Below, piece by piece: positions 1-9,185 of a stretch of 64,000 bases of DNA. This stretch comes from Mycobacterium sp. 1554424.7 (GTDB lineage: Bacteria; Actinomycetota; Actinomycetes; Mycobacteriales; Mycobacteriaceae): the NCBI RefSeq assembly GCF_001665295.1, contig NZ_LZSE01000117.1:19715-83714 (forward strand), read 5' to 3'. The notes beneath the pieces were generated by a model. The model did not search any database. It saw only the letters and a program-made list of their open reading frames with translations, and was not told the origin of the DNA. The position numbers and the translations under genes were made by a program. Position 1 is the stretch's first letter, and each line of letters opens with the position of its first letter.

Positions 1-1244
1 CCGATCCTGCTGCGCATGGACGCGTACTCGGCGTGGATGTTGTGGCCCTCGAACGTCACGGTGCCCGAGGTGGGGGTGGTGTAGCCGGCGATGAGCCGTG
101 ACAGCGTGGTCTTCCCGGCGCCGGACCCGCCGATGATCGCGGTCAGCGTCCCGGGGCGCGCGGTCAGCGAGATGTGGTCGAGCAGTTGCTTTCCGTGCTC
201 GACCTCGAAGCCGACGGAGTTCACCTCCAGGCCGCCGGTGCGCGTCGCGGCCTCGGTGCGGCGGACCAGGGTGTCGCGGGTGAAGACGAGGTCGACGTTT
301 CCGATCGTGACCACGTCGCCCTCGGTCAGGATCGCCGACCCGACCCGGACGCCGTTGACGAAGGTGCCGTTGACGCTGTGTGCGTCGCGGATCTCGGTGC
401 CCAGCGGCGTCTGGGTCAAAAACGCGTGATGGCGCGACGCCAGCACGTCCTGGATGACGATGTCGTTGTCGGTGGAACGGCCGATGGTGACCGACTCGGC
501 CGGCTTCGGCATCGCCCCAGAGCGCGACGGCAGCAACGCCTGGAACATCTTCGTCGCCAGGTTGCTCACCTCGGGCGGTTTGGCGAGGTTGGCCGACATC
601 TCGGTTTGCGGCGCCGCCGGCGAGGCCGCCGCGGACATCTGCGGGTGCGGCTGGAAACTTTGCGGCGGCGGCGCGCTCGGCGGATACGCCGGCGGGCGCC
701 CGCCACCGCTGGTGGGGTAGACGGGCTGGCCGGGCGGCGGGGGCGCGCCCACCTGCGGGCGCCGGGCCGCCTGGGCGGCCCAGTTCGGTTGCCGGGGCGG
801 GGGACCCGGGGGAGCGGCGACGGGCGGGCCCGGCTGACCGGACGCCTGCGCGGCGGGCCACGGCGCCGCCCCCGCCGGCTGCGCCACCGGGATGCCCATC
901 GACTCGGTGCGCGGCGGGCGCCCGGCGAGGCCTTGATGGCGGCCCACCTCGAAGGTCAACAGTGGCCCGTCGGGATTTCCGATGTTGATGCTCTGGCCGT
1001 CGTGGATGTCGACCACCGGCACGCGGCGGCCGTTGACGAAAGTTCCGTTGAGCGAACCGTTGTCGATCGCCAGCCACCGGCCCTGGTCGAACCGCAGCAG
1101 CAGATGCGCGCGCGAAATCAGCGGGTGCGTGATGCGCATGTCGGCCCGAAGATCCCGCCCCACCACGACGTCATGACCCGCCGCGAAGGTGCGTTCCGAA
1201 CCGTCGTGCCGAACGGTCAGCGCAGGCTGGACTGGTGCACTCAT
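1..1244 (-). CDS. FHA-FHA-ABC transporter ATPase (Rv1747-like), 3' end outside window
   Basis: This is the N-terminal 414 codons of a protein that continues past the left edge. Two forkhead-associated domains are visible. FHA1 (about residues 8-100) has GRDLRADMRITHPLISRAH and NGSLNGTFVNGR. FHA2 (about 205-290) has GRSTDNDIVIQDVLASRHH and NGTFVNG. They are joined by a Pro/Gln/Ala-rich linker of about 90 residues. After FHA2 an ABC ATPase begins, with Walker A GGSGAGKTT near residue 375. The order matches M. tuberculosis Rv1747, an FHA-regulated exporter phosphorylated by PknF; the family has an ABC-2 type membrane domain after the ATPase, which is not in this window. FHA domains bind phosphothreonine, so Ser/Thr kinase control is likely. 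The start ATG at 1244 precedes SAPVQPALTVRHDG. No kinase gene is visible beside it, so it may be a paralogue of Rv1747 and not its orthologue. Confidence 0.9.
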   Translation of the reverse strand, partial: MSAPVQPALTVRHDGSERTFAAGHDVVVGRDLRADMRITHPLISRAHLLLRFDQGRWLAIDNGSLNGTFVNGRRVPVVDIHDGQSINIGNPDGPLLTFEVGRHQGLAGRPPRTESMGIPVAQPAGAAPWPAAQASGQPGPPVAAPPGPPPRQPNWAAQAARRPQVGAPPPPGQPVYPTSGGGRPPAYPPSAPPPQSFQPHPQMSAAASPAAPQTEMSANLAKPPEVSNLATKMFQALLPSRSGAMPKPAESVTIGRSTDNDIVIQDVLASRHHAFLTQTPLGTEIRDAHSVNGTFVNGVRVGSAILTEGDVVTIGNVDLVFTRDTLVRRTEAATRTGGLEVNSVGFEVEHGKQLLDHISLTARPGTLTAIIGGSGAGKTTLSRLIAGYTTPTSGTVTFEGHNIHAEYASMRSRI

Positions 1245-1293
1245 CGCCACAACTGTAGCGGGTGCGCCTGTTTTCACCCTGTGGGCTGAGCGG

Positions 1294-2502
1294 TCAGCGG
1301 GCTAACGCGTCCGGGGCGCCGGTGACCACGCAGCGGGTCCGCGTGTAGATCGTCGGCATGCACCGATTGCAGTGCGTGCAGGCCGAATGCACGCTGTGCG
1401 CGGCGCCGTCGGCGGCGATCCGATTGATCAGGTCCGGCTCGGCCAGCAGCGCCCGGCCCATCGCGACGAAGTCGAATCCCTCCGCCATCGCGAGGTCCAT
1501 CGTTTCCCGGTTGGTGATGCCGCCGAGCAGGATCAGCGGCATGGTGAGTTCGGCGCGGAACAGCTTGGCGTCGCGCAATAAATAGGCCTCGCGATACGGG
1601 TACTCGCGGAGGAACTTCTTGCCCGTCATCCGCATGCCCCAGCGCAGCGGCGGCTTGAAGGCGCCCGCGAATTCCTTGATCGGCGCGTCGCCGTGGAACA
1701 GGTACATCGGGTTGACCAGCGAGCTGCCCGCGGTGAGCTCGATCGCGTCCAGACCGCCGTCGTCCTGCAGCCACTTGGCGGTGATCAGCGATTCCTTCGT
1801 GCTGATGCCGCCGCGCACCCCGTCGGACATGTTGAGCTTGGCGGTGACCGCGATCGGCGTGCCCTCCTTCTCCACCGCGCGCCGCACCGCCATGACGATC
1901 CCGCGGGCGACCTTGGCCCGATTCTCCAGCGATCCGCCGAATTCGTCGTTGCGGCGGTTGATGAGCGGGGACAGGAACGCGCTCGCCAGATAGTTGTGAC
2001 CCAAATGGATTTCGACCGCGTCGAAGCCGGCTTCGATGGCGAGCCGGACCCCGTTGACGTGTCCCTCGATCACGTCGTCGATGTCGTCGCGGGTGGCCTT
2101 CTTGGCGAAGCGCATCCCGATCGGGTTGAAGAACCGCACCGGCGCCAGGGCCTTGGCCTTGTTGGACTTGGCGTTGGCGACCGGACCGGCGTGCCCGATC
2201 TGCGCGCTCACCGCGGCGCCCTCGGCGTGGATCGCGTCGGTGAGCCGCCGGAACCCGGGCACCGCCTCGGGGCGCATCCAGATCCCGTTGCCCTCGGTGC
2301 GGCCGCCGGGGGACACCGCGCAATAGGCGACCGTCGTCATCCCGACCCCGCCGGCCGCCGGCAGGCGGTGGTATTCGATCAGGTCGTCGCTCACCAGGGC
2401 GTTGGGCGTGCGCGCCTCGAAAGTGGCGGACTTGATGGTGCGGTTGCGCAGCGTGATGGGCCCCAGCTTGGCCGGGCTGAGCACGTCTGGACGGGTGGAC
2501 AT
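1294..2502 (-). CDS. NADH:flavin oxidoreductase, Old Yellow Enzyme family (Rv3359-like)
   Basis: A 402-residue TIM-barrel FMN oxidoreductase of the OYE/2,4-dienoyl-CoA reductase type. The N-terminus [20 protein letters not shown] is the usual OYE opening. The barrel contains the substrate/flavin strands [15 protein letters not shown] and [14 protein letters not shown], and the C-terminal phosphate-binding part [18 protein letters not shown] cysteine cluster at the C-terminus ([17 protein letters not shown]) resembles the Fe-S ligand region of the dienoyl-CoA reductase branch, but the protein stops soon after it and lacks the extra C-terminal NAD(P)H domain. The substrate is unknown. It is divergent from folD, and the 39-bp gap must hold both upstream regions. 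The position next to folD matches Rv3359 in H37Rv. Confidence 0.88.
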   Translation of the reverse strand: MSTRPDVLSPAKLGPITLRNRTIKSATFEARTPNALVSDDLIEYHRLPAAGGVGMTTVAYCAVSPGGRTEGNGIWMRPEAVPGFRRLTDAIHAEGAAVSAQIGHAGPVANAKSNKAKALAPVRFFNPIGMRFAKKATRDDIDDVIEGHVNGVRLAIEAGFDAVEIHLGHNYLASAFLSPLINRRNDEFGGSLENRAKVARGIVMAVRRAVEKEGTPIAVTAKLNMSDGVRGGISTKESLITAKWLQDDGGLDAIELTAGSSLVNPMYLFHGDAPIKEFAGAFKPPLRWGMRMTGKKFLREYPYREAYLLRDAKLFRAELTMPLILLGGITNRETMDLAMAEGFDFVAMGRALLAEPDLINRIAADGAAHSVHSACTHCNRCMPTIYTRTRCVVTGAPDALAR

Positions 2503-2541
2503 GCGAGGAGGCTACTCCCGCTGCATGGAAGACTGTCAGGC

Positions 2542-3384
2542 GTGGGCGCAATCACGCTGGACGGCAAGGCCACCCGGGACGAGATCTTCGTCGACCTCAC
2601 GCAGCGGGTGGCCGCACTGACCGCATCGGGCCGCACGCCCGGGCTGGGCACCATCCTGGTCGGCGACGACCCCGGGTCGCAGGCCTACGTGCGCGGCAAG
2701 CACGCGGACTGCGCCAAGGTCGGCATCACGTCGATCCGCCGCGACCTTCCCGCCGACATCAGCACGGCCCAGCTCAACGAGACCATCGACGAGCTGAACG
2801 CCAACCCGGAGTGCACCGGCTACATCGTGCAGTTGCCGTTGCCGAAGCACCTGGACGAGAACGCGGCGCTCGAACGTGTCGATCCCGACAAGGACGCCGA
2901 CGGGCTGCACCCGACCAACCTCGGCCGGCTGGTGCTGTCCACCCCGGCGTCGCTGCCGTGCACCCCGCGCGGCATCGTGCACCTGCTGCGGCGCTACGGC
3001 GTCGAGATCGCAGGGGCGCACGTGGTGGTCATCGGCCGCGGTGTGACGGTCGGGCGGCCGCTGGGCCTGCTGCTGACCCGTCGCTCAGAGAACGCCACGG
3101 TGACGTTGTGCCACACCAAGACTCGCGATCTGCCCACGCTGACCCGCCAGGCGGACATCATCGTCGCCGCCGTGGGCGTCCCGCACATGCTCACCGCCGA
3201 CATGGTGCGTCCGGGCGCCGCCGTCGTCGACGTGGGCGTCAGCCGGGTGGACGGCAAGCTCGCCGGCGACGTGCACCCCGACGTGTGGGAGGTGGCCGGC
3301 CACGTCTCGCCGAATCCCGGTGGCGTCGGGCCGCTCACCCGCGCGTTCCTGTTGACCAACGTCGTCGAATTGGCCGAGGGATAG
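2542..3384 (+). CDS. folD: Methylenetetrahydrofolate dehydrogenase/cyclohydrolase
   Basis: A bifunctional cytosolic enzyme that interconverts 5,10-methylene-THF, 5,10-methenyl-THF and 10-formyl-THF with NADP, feeding purine and formyl-methionine synthesis. The 280-residue product has the catalytic Tyr/Lys pair in [12 protein letters not shown] (Tyr49, Lys53), the substrate region [13 protein letters not shown], the cofactor-binding [17 protein letters not shown] and the C-terminal signature [15 protein letters not shown]. An open frame extends much further upstream, but that part lies antisense to the reductase gene. The GTG at 2542 ([16 protein letters not shown]) aligns with the start of M. 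tuberculosis FolD (281 residues), so I chose it. The downstream DUF3017 gene begins 2 bases after the stop, so the two are probably co-transcribed. Confidence 0.95.
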   Translation: MGAITLDGKATRDEIFVDLTQRVAALTASGRTPGLGTILVGDDPGSQAYVRGKHADCAKVGITSIRRDLPADISTAQLNETIDELNANPECTGYIVQLPLPKHLDENAALERVDPDKDADGLHPTNLGRLVLSTPASLPCTPRGIVHLLRRYGVEIAGAHVVVIGRGVTVGRPLGLLLTRRSENATVTLCHTKTRDLPTLTRQADIIVAAVGVPHMLTADMVRPGAAVVDVGVSRVDGKLAGDVHPDVWEVAGHVSPNPGGVGPLTRAFLLTNVVELAEG

Positions 3385-3386
3385 GC

Positions 3387-3662
3387 GTGCGCGCGACGCT
3401 ACGCGCCCAGTGGCCGATTCTCTTAGTGGAGTTGATCTTCGCCGCGGCATTTGTGTTGGCGGCGGCCAACTTCTGGCGCCGTGGGGCCCTGCTGATCGGT
3501 ATCGGGGTCGGGGTCGCGGCGATACTTCGGTTGGTGTTGTCCGACGAGCGGGCGGGCCTGTTGGTGGTCCGCAGCCGCGGCATCGACTTCCTCACCACCG
3601 CGACGGTGTCGGCCGCGATGATCTATATCGCGTCGACCATCGACCCGTTGGGGACGCGCTAG
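3387..3662 (+). CDS. DUF3017 small membrane protein (Rv3355c-like)
   Basis: A 91-residue protein with three predicted membrane segments: about residues 8-27 (WPILLVELIFAAAFVLAAAN), 30-47 (GALLIGIGVGVAAILRLV) and 68-85. Between the last two is a charged patch, LSDERAGLLVVRSRGID, that is typical of the actinobacterial DUF3017 family. It starts with GTG two bases after the folD stop, an arrangement conserved in mycobacteria (Rv3356c-Rv3355c in H37Rv). The function is unknown; linkage to folD is the only clue. The stop codon lies inside the first copy of a 47-bp direct repeat. Confidence 0.85.
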   Translation: MRATLRAQWPILLVELIFAAAFVLAAANFWRRGALLIGIGVGVAAILRLVLSDERAGLLVVRSRGIDFLTTATVSAAMIYIASTIDPLGTR

Positions 3663-3763
3663 TCGCGATCGCAAGGGCGGCGTAGCCGGGCGCGGCGGGT
3701 CGCCACCATCGGGCTTAGTGGCGATCGCAAGGGCGGCGTAGCCGGGCGCGGCGGGTCGCCACC
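3661..3763. repeat. Two direct copies of a 47-bp intergenic repeat
   Basis: The unit at 3661-3707 recurs at 3717-3763 with one mismatch at the fourth base, giving a 56-bp period. Each unit contains GCGATCGCAAGGGCGG followed by CGTAGCCGGGCGCGGCGGGT. The 9-bp spacers differ slightly. The first copy includes the last two bases of the preceding gene's stop codon. It lies between two converging genes. The sequence resembles GC-rich dispersed intergenic repeats of mycobacteria, which is a recollection and has not been tested by search. Confidence 0.8.
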
Positions 3764-3769
3764 GTCTGG

Positions 3770-4249
3770 CTAAGCCCCTGGTATACCGGGGATTTGGTGG
3801 ATCCCGGGCAGGCCACCCGGGATGCCTCCCGCGAGCCCGGGCAGGCCACCGGGAATGCCGGCGGCCGGGTTGCCGCTGGCGATGTTGGCCATTTCCTGCG
3901 GGCAGTACGACTGGATCGCGATGGTGGTGAACAGCCTCGCCATCCCCGGCGACAGGCCCCGGTTGCTGACGGTCGCGACGGCGGCGGCGAAGTTCCCGCC
4001 CGGCTTGGCGAGCATCGGACAGATGGACTCGCCCACGGACATCGCGTTGCCGGGTTCGCCGAAGTCGATGCCGGCGTGGTTCAGCGCGTCGATGAAGGCG
4101 TCGTCGGCCCCGGCGTCGGCCTCGGCCGGCGCGGCGAAGGCGGCGGCGGCGGTGAGCAGGGCGGCGGCCCCGGCCAGCAGGCGGACGGTGAGCGGCTGAT
4201 GCCGAAACAGCCAGATCCAACGCTGCGTCTCCGCTGTGAGTGCCTTCAT
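3770..4249 (-). CDS. Secreted DUF732 family protein (Rv3354-like)
   Basis: A 159-residue exported protein. The N-terminus is charged (KALTAETQRWIWLFRHQP) and is followed by a hydrophobic stretch ending in AAPAEADA, consistent with a Sec signal peptide cleaved near residue 45. The mature part (DDAFIDALNHAGIDFGEPG) is the usual start of the mycobacterial DUF732 domain. Two cysteines (ICPML and YCPQEM) probably form the family's disulfide. The C-terminus is a low-complexity Gly/Pro/Ile tail with repeated GGLPG and GGIPG, longer than I remember for Rv3354 (129 residues). The function is unknown. It converges with the DUF3017 gene. Confidence 0.85.
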   Translation of the reverse strand: MKALTAETQRWIWLFRHQPLTVRLLAGAAALLTAAAAFAAPAEADAGADDAFIDALNHAGIDFGEPGNAMSVGESICPMLAKPGGNFAAAVATVSNRGLSPGMARLFTTIAIQSYCPQEMANIASGNPAAGIPGGLPGLAGGIPGGLPGIHQIPGIPGA

Positions 4250-4506
4250 GCCAGCCTCCCATGTATCGCCGGGTGCTCTGATTGCACTCCAGTCACGTTA
4301 GGAACTCTGATCTATTTCTGTCACGTTTACAACACGGTGCGATAAAGGTTTGCACAATAAGCGTTTCGTGAGGGGATCGCGCGCGGGACGTCGATTATTG
4401 GGCGGAGACGTTCCCGCGCCGGCCCCGGCGGATCGAGGCCACACTGTGACCTGACACTCGGGCGGAGGCCGGATTTTCGGGAGCCGTTTGGACCAGAATC
4501 CGGCCC

Positions 4507-5946
4507 ATGACGACGAATCATAGGGGCATCTCGCGTCAGACTTTCCTTCGCGGTGCCGGAATGTTGGCCACCGCAGCGGTGTTCGGCAGCGCGCGCGCCG
4601 CCGCGGACCCGGCCGCCGGCTGGGGTGGCCTGGCGTCGTCCATCGGGGGCAATGTCCTGTTGCCCACCAACGGCGCCCAATTCGCTTCGGGCAAACAGGT
4701 TTTCAATTCGCTGTACAACAACTCCAATCCGGCCGCGGTGGTCAGGGTGTCATCGCAGTCCGACGTGCAGAAGGCGGTCGCCTTCGCGACGGCGAACGGG
4801 CTCAAGATCGCCCCGCGCGGGGGCGGGCACTCCTACATCGGCGCGTCGAGCTCCAACGGCACGATGGTCCTCGACCTGCGCGGGCTGCCCGGCGGGGTGA
4901 ACGTCGACGGCGCCGGTAACGCCACGGTCACGCCGGCGACCACGCTGTACGCGGTGCACCAAGGGCTGGCCGGCGCCGGGCGCGCGGTCCCCACCGCCAC
5001 GTACCCGACGGTCGGCATCGCGGGACTCGCGCTGGGCGGCGGGGTGGGCGCCGATTGCCGCCATGCGGGCCTGACCTGTGACGCCCTGCAGTCGGCCACG
5101 GTGGTGTTGCCCAGCGGCGACATCGTCACCGCGTCCGCCAACGATCACCCGGATCTGTTCTGGGCGCTGCGTGGTGGCGGCGGCGGCAATTTCGGGGTCA
5201 CGACGTCGATGACCTTCGCGACCTTCGCGACCGCCGACAACGACGTCGTCCGGCTCGACTTCCCGCCGGCATCCGCGGTGCAGGTGCTGGCCGGCTGGCA
5301 GTCGTGGCTGAGCGCCGCCGACCGAAACACCTGGGGGATAGTCGATCTCTCCGTCGGGAGCCAGCCGAACTGCCACGTGCTCGCGACCTGCCCGGCGGGC
5401 GCCGGCTCCGGTGTCGTCGACGCCATCAAGTCGGCGGTCGGCGTGGCCCCCACCGCGGTCGTGAACAAGACGCTCGGCCACATGGACCTGGTGACGTATC
5501 TCGCGGGGGGCAGCTCGACGGCGTCGCCCGTCGGATTCGTGGCGGGATCCGACGTGCTGGCGACGATGAATTCGGCTGCGGCCCATGCCGTTGCGACGGC
5601 CATCGGCCAGTGGCCCGCGTCCGGCGGCAAGGCCTCGGTGCTCATCGACCCGCTGGACGGCGCCGTCGGCGACGTGCCGGCGGGGAACACGGCCTTCCCG
5701 TGGCGCCAGCAGTCGGTGCTGTTGCAGTGGTACGTCGAGCCCGCCGCCAACCAGGTGGCCGCGGCCCAGCAGTGGCTGAGCTCGGCGCACCAAGCGGTGC
5801 AACAGTTTTCGGTCGGCGGTTACGTCAACTACCTGGAGCCCAACAGCTCGCCGCCGCGCTACTTCGGTTCCAATCTGTCCCAGCTGGCGACAGTGCGGCA
5901 GAAATACGACCCCAACCGCGTGATGTATTCGGGGCTGAACATCTGA
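4507..5946 (+). CDS. Exported FAD-linked oxidase (PCMH/BBE type)
   Basis: A 479-residue berberine-bridge-type flavoprotein. The N-terminus GISRQTFLRGAGMLATAAVF looks like a signal peptide with a single-arginine, Tat-like character (not a perfect twin-Arg), and a cleavage site near ARAAADP. The FAD-binding PCMH domain covers about residues 70-245 and has PRGGGHSYIG, whose histidine is the usual covalent FAD attachment site, and GLALGGGVGADCRHAG. The C-terminal BBE motif is YVNYLEPNSSPPRYFGSN. Such enzymes oxidise sugars or secondary metabolites; the substrate is unknown. The downstream VOC gene overlaps its stop (TGATG), so the pair is translationally coupled. In H37Rv I recall only short oxidoreductase fragments at this position (Rv3351c-Rv3353c). 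Confidence 0.85.
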   Translation: MTTNHRGISRQTFLRGAGMLATAAVFGSARAAADPAAGWGGLASSIGGNVLLPTNGAQFASGKQVFNSLYNNSNPAAVVRVSSQSDVQKAVAFATANGLKIAPRGGGHSYIGASSSNGTMVLDLRGLPGGVNVDGAGNATVTPATTLYAVHQGLAGAGRAVPTATYPTVGIAGLALGGGVGADCRHAGLTCDALQSATVVLPSGDIVTASANDHPDLFWALRGGGGGNFGVTTSMTFATFATADNDVVRLDFPPASAVQVLAGWQSWLSAADRNTWGIVDLSVGSQPNCHVLATCPAGAGSGVVDAIKSAVGVAPTAVVNKTLGHMDLVTYLAGGSSTASPVGFVAGSDVLATMNSAAAHAVATAIGQWPASGGKASVLIDPLDGAVGDVPAGNTAFPWRQQSVLLQWYVEPAANQVAAAQQWLSSAHQAVQQFSVGGYVNYLEPNSSPPRYFGSNLSQLATVRQKYDPNRVMYSGLNI

Positions 5947-6326
5947 TGGGCGAACTCGCGCGCGTCCGCTACCTCGTCGACGACGTCCGGGCGGCCGTCG
6001 ACTTCTATACGACCCACTTGGGTTTCAGCGTCGACCTCGACGCCGCGCCCGCCTTCGCCGCCGTCGTGCGCGGCCCGCTGCAGCTGCTGCTGGCCGGGCC
6101 CAAGAGCTCCGCGGCGCGACGGATGCCCGACGGCGCCACGCCGGAACCCGGCGGCTGGAATCGCATACAGCTTGTGGTCGACGACATTTCCGCCGAAGCC
6201 GAGCGGTTACGTGCGGCGGGTGTGAGTTTCCGCAACGACATCATCAGCGGGCCGGGCGGCCAACAGGTCCTGTTGCGGGATCCCTCCGGCAATCTCGTGG
6301 AATTGTTCCAGCCGGCGCCCCGCTGA
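5946..6326 (+). CDS. VOC (glyoxalase/bleomycin resistance) family protein
   Basis: A 126-residue protein with the two beta-alpha-beta-beta-beta modules of the vicinal oxygen chelate fold. The first begins ARVRYLVDDVRAAVDFYTTHLGF and the second WNRIQLVVDDISAEAERLRAAG, ending in LLRDPSGNLVELFQP, whose Glu is a typical metal ligand. The first module has Arg or Tyr where a metal His is common, so catalysis may differ from glyoxalase I. The ATG overlaps the stop of the upstream FAD oxidase by one base, which suggests the two act together. Confidence 0.85.
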   Translation: MGELARVRYLVDDVRAAVDFYTTHLGFSVDLDAAPAFAAVVRGPLQLLLAGPKSSAARRMPDGATPEPGGWNRIQLVVDDISAEAERLRAAGVSFRNDIISGPGGQQVLLRDPSGNLVELFQPAPR

Positions 6327-6465
6327 GGAAACAACTTTCGCTTCACTGGCCCCAGTGGTTAGTGAGTGTTGCACCACGCACGCGGATTGAAAAAACTTGC
6401 GCCACTTTGGTTTCAGACGTCCCAAGTCGGCGGTTCTTGTCGGTGGGCCCGGTTAGTTTCGGGGC

Positions 6466-7863
6466 ATGAGTTCGGGCGGTGCCGTTGACCGGGAGGCGTT
6501 GTCGGCCGCGTTGGATCGCTGGGAAGCCAACTTCGACACGGTGGCCGAGTTTGACTGCGAGGCGTTGACTACCCCCGAGCACCTCGCGTTGCTGGAGCGC
6601 TTCGAGAAGATGCGCCGGCGCATCCCGGCCCTGGAGCATCCGGTGATCAATGCCGTTGCCCGCCAGGCCACCCCGGAGGAGTTGGGCGGCAAGCTCTCGC
6701 ATGCGATCGCCGAGGCCACGCTGATCACCCGCACCGAAGCCTCCCGGCGCATCAAGGAGGCCGCCGACCTGGGACCGCGCCACGGCCTGACCGGCGAACG
6801 GTTGGACCCGGTCCTGCGCGCGACGGCCGCGGCCCAACGCGCCGGTGAGCTGGGCAGCGGGCAGGTCGCGGTGATCCGCAAGTTCTGGCACCAGCTGCCC
6901 GGCTGGATCGACCAGGCCACCCGCGAGCAGGTCGAAGCCAAATTGGCGCACGAGGGCACCCGGTTTCGGCCCGAACAACTCGGCGCGCTGGCCGACACCG
7001 TGACCGAGTGCCTCAACCCCGACGGCAACTACACCGACGACGACCGCGCCCGCCGGCGCGGTTTGATCCTGGGCAACCAACAAAGCGACGGCATGTCGGA
7101 GCTGCGCGGCCTGATCACCCCCGAACTGCGGGCCACCCTCGAAGCCGTACTGGCCAAGCTGGCCGCTCCGGGCATGTGCAACCCGCTCGATGACACCCCC
7201 ACCGTGGATGGCCCACCGTCGCAACAGGCCATCGACAACGACGCCCGCTCGGCGGCCCAACGCAACCACGACGCGCTGACCGCCGCGCTGCGCGCCCTGC
7301 TCGCCTCGGGGAAGCTGGGCCAGCACAACGGGCTGCCCGCCTCCATCATCGCCACCACCACCCTGGCCGAACTGGAAGCCGCCGCCGGACGCGCCCTGAC
7401 CGGCGGCGGCACCATCCTGCCCATGAGCGACGTCATCCGCCTGGCCCGCCACGCCCGCCACTACCTGGCGATCTTCGACAAAGGCAAAACCCTGGCGCTC
7501 TATAGCACCAAACGCCTAGCCTCCCCCGGCCAACGCATCGTCCTATACGCCAAAGACCGCGGCTGCACCGCACCCGGGTGCACCGTGCCCGGCTACTACA
7601 GCGAAGTCCACCACGTCACCGACTACGCGCAATGCCGCACCACCGACGTCAACGACCTCACCTTCGCCTGCGGCTGCCAACACCGCATGCTGCACCCCGA
7701 CGGCTGGACCACCCGCAAAAACACCAAAGGCGAAACCGAATGGATCCCCCCACCCCACCTCGACCGCGGCCAACCCCGCACCAACCCCTACTGGCACCCC
7801 GAAAAACTCCTCCGCACCGGCGACGACGACGGAGAAGACGAGGACGACGAAAGCCACGCCTAG
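6466..7863 (+). CDS. 13E12 repeat family protein, DUF222 plus HNH endonuclease domain
   Basis: A 465-residue member of the mycobacterial 13E12 (REP13E12) family. DUF222 covers about residues 10-330 ([22 protein letters not shown]). The C-terminal HNH domain has [20 protein letters not shown], then [21 protein letters not shown], which supply the paired Cys ligands and the His residues of an HNH nuclease fold. The tail is acidic ([10 protein letters not shown]). The role is uncertain; family members are often tied to mobile DNA, and in M. tuberculosis some hold phage attachment sites and LexA boxes. The 139 bp upstream contain no LexA palindrome, unlike the second 13E12 gene at the right edge. 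The two proteins are clearly different in sequence, so this is not a recent duplication. Confidence 0.9.
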   Translation: MSSGGAVDREALSAALDRWEANFDTVAEFDCEALTTPEHLALLERFEKMRRRIPALEHPVINAVARQATPEELGGKLSHAIAEATLITRTEASRRIKEAADLGPRHGLTGERLDPVLRATAAAQRAGELGSGQVAVIRKFWHQLPGWIDQATREQVEAKLAHEGTRFRPEQLGALADTVTECLNPDGNYTDDDRARRRGLILGNQQSDGMSELRGLITPELRATLEAVLAKLAAPGMCNPLDDTPTVDGPPSQQAIDNDARSAAQRNHDALTAALRALLASGKLGQHNGLPASIIATTTLAELEAAAGRALTGGGTILPMSDVIRLARHARHYLAIFDKGKTLALYSTKRLASPGQRIVLYAKDRGCTAPGCTVPGYYSEVHHVTDYAQCRTTDVNDLTFACGCQHRMLHPDGWTTRKNTKGETEWIPPPHLDRGQPRTNPYWHPEKLLRTGDDDGEDEDDESHA

Positions 7864-7923
7864 CGCCCCGGCCAGCGAGTACCCTCACAGCCACTGATCG
7901 CGTCCGGGGGCAAGGAGGCACCG

Positions 7924-9177
7924 GTGTCGTATGTCCTCGCAGCGCCCGAGTTGTTGTCGGCTGCCGCCGAGGACTTGGCCGGGATCGGGTCCGCGGTCAA
8001 CGCCGCGAACGCGGCGGCCGCGAATCCCACGACGTCGCTGTTCGCCGCGGGCGCCGACGAGGTGTCGACAAGCATCGCCGGGTTGTTCGGCGCGCACGGC
8101 CGCGCATTCCAGGCGATCACCGCCCAAGCGGCGCAGCTGCATGAGAGCTTCGCGCGCACCCTGGCGACGAACGCGACTGCGTATCTGAGCACCGAAATCG
8201 CAACGGCCGAAACGCTGCTGGGGAGCCCGGCGGTCCCGGGCGCGGCGGCGGGTACGCGGATCACGGTTCCCGGCGCGGGACCGCTGTACTTCCCGAACTT
8301 CATCACCAATCTGCCCTACCTTGGACAGTTGGTATATGCGGGCAGCATCCCGGGGCCACCCTCCGTTTCGATCCTGCAGGGCTACGACCTGCTCAACCAT
8401 GCCATCGGGGAGAACTGGTTCCCCGGCACCACCCCTCAGGTGGTCAACTACCCGGCCAGCATCGGCCTCATAAGCGGAAGCCTCGCCGCCCCCGGCGTCA
8501 ACCAGGCCGTCGCCATGGGGCAGCAAGCGCTCAACGACCAGATCATGAATGCGTTCGCCAACGGCAACGGTTCACCGGTGCGCATCGCCGCGCTGTCGGA
8601 GGGAACACTCGTCGTCAACCGCGAATTGGCCGCTCTGGCAGCCGATCCGACCGCCCCGCCGCATAGTGCCCTGCAGTTCGCCATGTTCAACGGCCCCGAG
8701 ACCGGCCTGTTCCACGCCTACCTGCCGAATGGATTCACCGTGCCTTTCGTCGACTACACCGCGCAGGGCGTGCCGAACACCCAGTACGACGTCAGCGTGG
8801 TGTTCGGCCAATACGACTTTTTCGGCAACCCGCCCGACCGGCCCTGGAATATCCCGGCATGGGTGAACTCGCTGGCCGCCGGGATCTACAACCACAACAC
8901 CACATCGCTGGCCTCGATGTCGGACGCCGTGCAGGTCTCCAGTGTGACCACCTCCTTGGGCGGCACGATCACCACAGACATGGTCCCGGCTCCGACCCTG
9001 CCGATGTTGTTCCCGCTTGAGCAGCTCGGCGTCCCGCAGCCAATCGTCAACGATCTCAACGCGTTTCTGCATCCGATCGTCGACGACGGCTATTCGTCCC
9101 TGACGCCGAACGCCGGGCCGTACTTCTTGCAGGGGACGCTGCAAGGCTTGCCCCCCTTGCCGAACCTCTTCTGGTGA
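7924..9177 (+). CDS. PE family protein with C-terminal PE-PPE (hydrolase-like) domain
   Basis: A 417-residue PE protein. The PE domain (about residues 1-95) opens SYVLAAPELLSAAAEDLAGI and contains the YLSTE segment near residue 86, close to the YxxxD/E signal that directs ESX/type VII export. After a linker the C-terminal part matches the PE-PPE domain, an alpha/beta serine-hydrolase fold found in mycobacterial esterases. The expected nucleophile elbow reads ALSEGTLV, so it is xxSxG and not the canonical GxSxG. The GTG start at 7924 has a strong AGGAGG Shine-Dalgarno 6 bases upstream. The downstream SDR gene begins close behind. Confidence 0.87.
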   Translation: MSYVLAAPELLSAAAEDLAGIGSAVNAANAAAANPTTSLFAAGADEVSTSIAGLFGAHGRAFQAITAQAAQLHESFARTLATNATAYLSTEIATAETLLGSPAVPGAAAGTRITVPGAGPLYFPNFITNLPYLGQLVYAGSIPGPPSVSILQGYDLLNHAIGENWFPGTTPQVVNYPASIGLISGSLAAPGVNQAVAMGQQALNDQIMNAFANGNGSPVRIAALSEGTLVVNRELAALAADPTAPPHSALQFAMFNGPETGLFHAYLPNGFTVPFVDYTAQGVPNTQYDVSVVFGQYDFFGNPPDRPWNIPAWVNSLAAGIYNHNTTSLASMSDAVQVSSVTTSLGGTITTDMVPAPTLPMLFPLEQLGVPQPIVNDLNAFLHPIVDDGYSSLTPNAGPYFLQGTLQGLPPLPNLFW

Positions 9178-9185
9178 CGCGAACA

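Noticed and set aside
174-1289. Long + strand open frame of 371 codons
   Set aside because: It is antisense to the FHA/ABC gene, is Arg-rich and low in complexity, and has no family motif.
6327-6465. LexA box before the first 13E12 gene
   Set aside because: I searched for TCGAAC-N4-GTTCGA and close variants and found none.
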